Part shown: positions 60,201 through 64,000 of the stretch, one piece after another
How the letters are laid out: each line of letters begins with the position of its first letter
How positions within the stretch are numbered: position 1 is the first letter of the stretch
From: Verrucomicrobiota bacterium
GTDB lineage: Bacteria > Verrucomicrobiota > Verrucomicrobiia > JABWAM01
DNA length: 64,000 nucleotides
Reading direction: 5' to 3'
Assembly (NCBI GenBank): GCA_023269615.1
Contig: JAHFSY010000010.1
Location: forward strand, 1-64,000
Notes under the pieces: generated by a model
Told to the model about the DNA's origin: nothing
The model's input: the letters and a program-made list of their open reading frames with translations, nothing else
Database searches by the model: none
Translations under genes and position numbers: made by a program

Positions 60201-62107
60201 GATTTTTTGAACATCATTGCAATGACACCCTCTCCCGGCAGATCAGCAAGGTTTTCGAAATTTCGAAATTCGCGGGCGAACGTGTAGGGCTCCTTCCATA
60301 TCGGATAGTTCGGATCAGACCACCTTTTGTCGAGGTCCTTGCGGAGAAAGCCCACCTGATTTTCTCCATGGATGGCAGTCTGGGCCGGCAAACCGGCAAT
60401 GCTGAATATGTTTTCCTCGCAAAGTGCATGGTCGTAAAGCCGCTGGAAGAACGAAAAACCATCGTTCTGTGGCACGGGCAATCCATACGCATTCACGTTG
60501 GTATATTGCTCAACCGCTTTCGCAGCACATGGCATCGACAACAGAAGAACGCCCCCAGGTTTCAACAGGCGCCACATTGTTTTAACCGCCATTTTATCAT
60601 CCGGAATGTGCTCCAACACGGAAATGCACGTGATCAAGTCAAACGATTCATCTTCAAATGGTGAAGTCTCAATGCGGCAGTCATGCAAGTGACACCGATT
60701 GCTCAGGCCACAAGCCCGGACAAGATCACCGGTGATAGCCAGGTCTCCGACATCAGGATTGAGCAACTCAGCGGTCAGCCCGGGATTCTTGTCCAGCAAT
60801 ACTATGGGAAGCAATCTTGGAGACGACACATCAAGATAACGGCTGGATTTTACGCCGGACAGCATGCGCCACATGAAATCAAACTCGAAATAGCGGGTTG
60901 ATAGCATGGGCCAGAACATCATTTCATATATTTGTTTGTAAGAGACGGCGTTGCTTCCACCGGTGAGAAATCGAAACGCCATGGCAAGGGCAAATCGACG
61001 AAAATTCAAGCCCGGAGCGTGTAATCTGGAAGCCAGGAACCAGTAGGCGGGTGACAGGATGCTGCCTAGAAACGCCCTTTTGACCCTCCGCAAGGCGGAA
61101 GGTTTCCAAGCTCCAGGCACACGAATATATATTTTGCTGATGCGCGTGGAGCCCCCGTGAACGGCATCCTGCCCATGCAAGACATGAGTCGAAAGAGACC
61201 CGGGACCCGGCGTAAAAATGTAATTGAATGTTCCGGAATCAGCGCGCCTGGCCAGCACCCATCGTTTTATATCGGCAGGAGAGATGATGCGGGATTCACG
61301 ATTCGCAGTCCGTGCCTCATAGCCATTTTTCCAAAACAACTCAAAAGTGGCAGCGTAGGTTGGATTGAGACCAGACGGGTGATATTCATTCAAACAAATC
61401 TCCATAAGCCATGTGTGACGCTTTTCCCGTATGGTTTTCTCAGCCCCTGACAACACACCATACTCGGCCCCTTCCACATCAATTTTGACCAGAAGTCGCT
61501 TGCCCGCAAACCGTTCGCCCAGAAGAATATCAAGCGTGGTGGTTGGAATGGTTGAGCAAACGCGACGTCTCTGCCCTCCCCCCCCGGACCAACCACTGAT
61601 CAGCGATGCGCTTGTGCCAGAAGCGCCATAATGCACAGTGATGCCAGGCTGATCACTCAATCCCAACGGGTACACCTCCACATCGTTGTACAAGTTTTCG
61701 CGAAGATTGAAGTAGAGTATGGAGAGATTTTTCTGTTGTGGCTCGATCGCGATGGTATGCCTGCCCCTGGAACGGGCCAGGCAAGTGTAAAGCCCAATGT
61801 TAGCCCCAACGTCAACGAACACCTGCGCGCCGCTCAAATGAGACTCTACAAGTCCCATTTCTTCGGGCTCGAACGTTCCAATCAGCATTTCGCGATGCGT
61901 ATTGGAGTTTCCAGTGTGGAATTTAAAGCCATAACGGGTTGTAGTTTGTAGCAGCAAACACCTTGATGCCAGAAATGTGTCCCACACATCTCTCCAGTCA
62001 TTTCGGATGTTGCTGATGGCGCGATGGACCCGCGTGTTGCGTATTGCCCGATGGATTCCGACCACGGCCGGAAAACGTTTTAGATATGCCTTCAGACCCT
62101 CAAGCAT
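60197..62107 (-). CDS. Double methyltransferase: FkbM domain fused to class I SAM methyltransferase
   Basis: A 636-residue protein. Residues about 60-300 are an FkbM-type domain: FVDVGANIGLYTCLARSRG, IAIEPQQKNLSILYFNLREN, VKIDVEGAEYGVLSGAEKTI. A linker of about 80 residues follows. The C-terminal part from about 415 has LDVSSPRLLPIVLLDKNPGLTAELLNPDV, FDLITCISVLEHIPDDKMAVKTMWRLLKPGGVLLLSMPC, a second methyltransferase fold. FkbM enzymes methylate sugar hydroxyls in several pathways. The two halves could methylate two positions of one sugar or chain. It overlaps the GT4 gene downstream by 4 bases and the flippase gene upstream by 8. Confidence 0.85.
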   Translation of the reverse strand: MLEGLKAYLKRFPAVVGIHRAIRNTRVHRAISNIRNDWRDVWDTFLASRCLLLQTTTRYGFKFHTGNSNTHREMLIGTFEPEEMGLVESHLSGAQVFVDVGANIGLYTCLARSRGRHTIAIEPQQKNLSILYFNLRENLYNDVEVYPLGLSDQPGITVHYGASGTSASLISGWSGGGGQRRRVCSTIPTTTLDILLGERFAGKRLLVKIDVEGAEYGVLSGAEKTIREKRHTWLMEICLNEYHPSGLNPTYAATFELFWKNGYEARTANRESRIISPADIKRWVLARRADSGTFNYIFTPGPGSLSTHVLHGQDAVHGGSTRISKIYIRVPGAWKPSALRRVKRAFLGSILSPAYWFLASRLHAPGLNFRRFALAMAFRFLTGGSNAVSYKQIYEMMFWPMLSTRYFEFDFMWRMLSGVKSSRYLDVSSPRLLPIVLLDKNPGLTAELLNPDVGDLAITGDLVRACGLSNRCHLHDCRIETSPFEDESFDLITCISVLEHIPDDKMAVKTMWRLLKPGGVLLLSMPCAAKAVEQYTNVNAYGLPVPQNDGFSFFQRLYDHALCEENIFSIAGLPAQTAIHGENQVGFLRKDLDKRWSDPNYPIWKEPYTFAREFRNFENLADLPGEGVIAMMFKKS

Positions 62108-63611
62108 AAGCGGCTCTCTTTTTAGAAAATTCGACCAACAGCCAGCTTCTCAGGTAAGAGGCGGCCAAAGCCGATGCTGCAAATGAACACAACAACACAA
62201 CCGACAAACAGGCGAACGACTGCATGCGCGGCAGCGGGCTGGCAATCAGCCAGCGTCCGATACCGACGGAAAGGAGCGTGGCCGCCAGCGGCAGGCCGAC
62301 ATCCTGGCCCAACCAGCGCCACATCTCGCCCTTTAACAGGCGGTGATGTGTGAGCGGGACGCTTATGAGGAAAGAAATACCATTCACCGCCACCCACACC
62401 GTGGCGGCACCAACCGCACCGTAGCGCGCCGTCATGTACATGATGGCCGGAACGAGGGCAATGACTGCGATGATGCCTTTATACAAAGCAAAGCTTGTCC
62501 ACCCATGCGCCAGTTGCAGGGCATGAGGCACGTTCAGCAGGCCATTTAAAGCGGTGCCTATCACCAGTATACGGGCAATGGGAGCCGTGTTCTGCGCTGT
62601 TTCGATACTGCCGGTCCACAACAGCAAAATGTCGAATGAGAAAAATGACAGCACCAGGGACACGGGCAAAATAAGCGATGCCATCAATTGGGAGCCCTGA
62701 TGGTACAACCGCTTGAGAGCTTGCTGATCATTGACGGCGACCATCGCTGAAAAGCGGGGAAACAGGGCGTTGAATATCGGGGTTATAAAAACATACAATC
62801 CACCCCCGACCAGGCTCGCCAGGGAATAGTAACCGAACATTGTAAGGTTCAATAGCTTGCTCAAAATTACTTTGTCCAACTGTGTCAGGATCAGGGATGA
62901 AATAACGATTCCGCCAACGCCCGCCGCGAAGCGCCAGATATTGTTGATGAGATAGGGGGCGAACCTCGGAGCGCGATCGGACGGCGGCAAACTTCGCCAG
63001 AGGAGGGACGTGATCAGGATCACATGAAGGGTGCTGATGATGATCTGCCATGCAAAGAAGGCGGTAATCGTCGGCGAGACCAGCCACAGGACCAACGCGG
63101 CGCCACCGTTGCTTAATGTGACGACCGCGATCCGAATCCCGTTCAAAAGCACCTGCCGTTGAAGCCCGATAAGGCCGCCTTGATAAAAACTCAGTGGCCA
63201 TTGCAGAAAAGCCACCACGCCCATGATCATCACCGCATTTTGGATCACGAGCACTGGAATGATGCTTGCCTTGATCCAGTACATGGCGATGAACGGAGCT
63301 GCGACAATAACCGCCGTGCCAATGACAATCCCGATGGTCCAGTATCCGATTTCCAATGTTCGCACCAGGTCACGCGCCTCTCCTGACTTATCCGGAAGCG
63401 CGGAATAGCGGGCCATTTCACGATTCATGGTATGGCTCAAACCAAAATCAAGCGCCTGAAATGAGACTTGCAGCATGGCATAGAAGCCGATCAATCCGTA
63501 CGCTTCAACACCCAGGAACTTGATGTAGAGTGGAACGAAGGCAAACTGCATGAGTGCCGACCATCCAAGTCCGGCAAAGTTTGCAATGATGTTGAGCTTC
63601 AAGCGACTCAT
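62100..63611 (-). CDS. Polysaccharide flippase-like membrane protein (Wzx type)
   Basis: A 503-residue MATE/MVF-fold protein with about fourteen hydrophobic helices. FAGLGWSALMQFAFVPLYIKFLGVEAYGLIGFYAMLQV at the start is typical of Wzx/RfbX proteins, and LASLVGGGLYVFITPIFNALFPRFSAMVAV lies in the middle. It should flip lipid-linked oligosaccharide to the periplasm. It is the second such gene in the window. Its end overlaps the double methyltransferase start by 8 bases; upstream, 18 bases separate it from the truncated gene at the edge. Confidence 0.87.
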   Translation of the reverse strand: MSRLKLNIIANFAGLGWSALMQFAFVPLYIKFLGVEAYGLIGFYAMLQVSFQALDFGLSHTMNREMARYSALPDKSGEARDLVRTLEIGYWTIGIVIGTAVIVAAPFIAMYWIKASIIPVLVIQNAVMIMGVVAFLQWPLSFYQGGLIGLQRQVLLNGIRIAVVTLSNGGAALVLWLVSPTITAFFAWQIIISTLHVILITSLLWRSLPPSDRAPRFAPYLINNIWRFAAGVGGIVISSLILTQLDKVILSKLLNLTMFGYYSLASLVGGGLYVFITPIFNALFPRFSAMVAVNDQQALKRLYHQGSQLMASLILPVSLVLSFFSFDILLLWTGSIETAQNTAPIARILVIGTALNGLLNVPHALQLAHGWTSFALYKGIIAVIALVPAIMYMTARYGAVGAATVWVAVNGISFLISVPLTHHRLLKGEMWRWLGQDVGLPLAATLLSVGIGRWLIASPLPRMQSFACLSVVLLCSFAASALAASYLRSWLLVEFSKKRAAYA

Positions 63612-63629
63612 GAATCAAGGTCCAGATTC

Positions 63630-64000
63630 CTATCTTGTGGACAGTCTTATTGAAATCGACTTGATTATTTTATAGGCGAGCAAGTCACATGACTCCGTCA
63701 TGCAATAAAACAAAATGAAATAAAAGCTTCCGTATAATGGCAATAATAAATACGCGGAAAACAACGCAATCACAAGCCTGTTGCGTGTTGGATCCATCAT
63801 CTTCTGGTGAAACTTGCAAACCGCAACGCCCAGCAATACGCCCAATCCGAGCACACCCATGATGCCGAAATGTGCATAAGAACTTTCATATCCCGATCTT
63901 GTTATGGAGTCCTTGTAGGGATATATCTCCAGGATGCCGTCTTCAAGATCCATGAACGGCAGGGTTGGATCCAGGCGCAAAGGGTACGGCACAAGTTTTA
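63630..64000 (-). CDS. C-terminal end of a membrane protein, probably a Wzy-type polymerase (cut by window edge)
   Basis: At least 120 residues are visible, and the frame stays open to the window edge, so the gene is probably incomplete here. The visible part holds two to three hydrophobic segments (YAHFGIMGVLGLGVLLGVAVC and LVIALFSAYLLLPLYGSFYFILFYCM). SITRSGYESSYAHFGIMG resembles the end of the periplasmic loop and following helix of O-antigen polymerases, where the arginine and the GxE-like loop are conserved. A GTG at 63992 could be an internal codon and not a start. It is the first gene of the next part of the polysaccharide cluster. Confidence 0.55.
   Translation of the reverse strand, partial: KLVPYPLRLDPTLPFMDLEDGILEIYPYKDSITRSGYESSYAHFGIMGVLGLGVLLGVAVCKFHQKMMDPTRNRLVIALFSAYLLLPLYGSFYFILFYCMTESCDLLAYKIIKSISIRLSTR

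Overview
The window looks like a stretch of chromosome from a Gram-negative bacterium of the PVC group, most likely Verrucomicrobiota. The clues are a Pkn-type Ser/Thr kinase, a DUF5069 protein, twin PilT-type ATPases, an LPS-type GT9 glycosyltransferase, moderately high GC, and many intergenic inverted repeats of the kind common in that phylum. The phylum call is an inference from gene content; no rRNA gene is present.

The first part (about 1-32.9 kb) is mostly housekeeping and signalling. It holds an M28/glutaminyl-cyclase-like peptidase, TadA, the Ser/Thr kinase, PurM and PurF with two glycosyltransferases and an M20 deacylase upstream, an RDD membrane protein, a Phd/MazF-type toxin-antitoxin pair with a palindromic operator, a sugar-nucleotide epimerase, a TPR protein, a [2Fe-2S] ferredoxin, endonuclease IV, a DEDD exonuclease, a double-GAF histidine kinase, a PpiD/SurA-like chaperone, a response regulator, FolK-DapB, and two PilT-type ATPases. 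After tRNA-Met come a secreted HEAT-repeat protein, a two-gene module with a Panacea (DUF4065) protein that is probably a second toxin-antitoxin system, tRNA-Thr, an SDR protein, MobA-FdhD, a uronate-isomerase-like hydrolase and ArgH.

From about 32.9 kb to the right edge the window is one long envelope polysaccharide region, almost all on the minus strand. Many genes overlap by 1-4 bases. It seems to hold two assembly systems side by side. The left one (32.9-50.6 kb) has a Wzy/WaaL-like protein, a WecA-type initiating transferase fused to an extra membrane domain, an epimerase, four glycosyltransferase-type proteins, an asparagine-synthase-like amidotransferase, WbqC, a UDP-galactopyranose mutase, a methyltransferase with a zinc ribbon, a radical SAM protein, a DegT aminotransferase and a seven-or-more-helix membrane protein. 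The right one (50.6-64 kb) has a flippase on the plus strand, a WcaJ-type initiating transferase, several GT4 and GT2 enzymes, a Wzy-like polymerase, a double methyltransferase with an FkbM half, a second flippase, and the end of another Wzy-like protein cut by the window edge.

The most striking unexplained signal is a family of four near-palindromic elements of about 185-205 bp at 44.3, 48.1, 49.5 and 53.8 kb. All lie in the same orientation between consecutive minus-strand genes of the polysaccharide region. Their central hairpin stems differ in sequence but stay paired through matching changes on both arms, which suggests that the fold itself is maintained. Other inverted-repeat families occur at 4.3, 8.1, 13.1, 28.6, 32.9, 52.0 and 55.2 kb, and in five places a repeat supplies the stop codon of the neighbouring gene.
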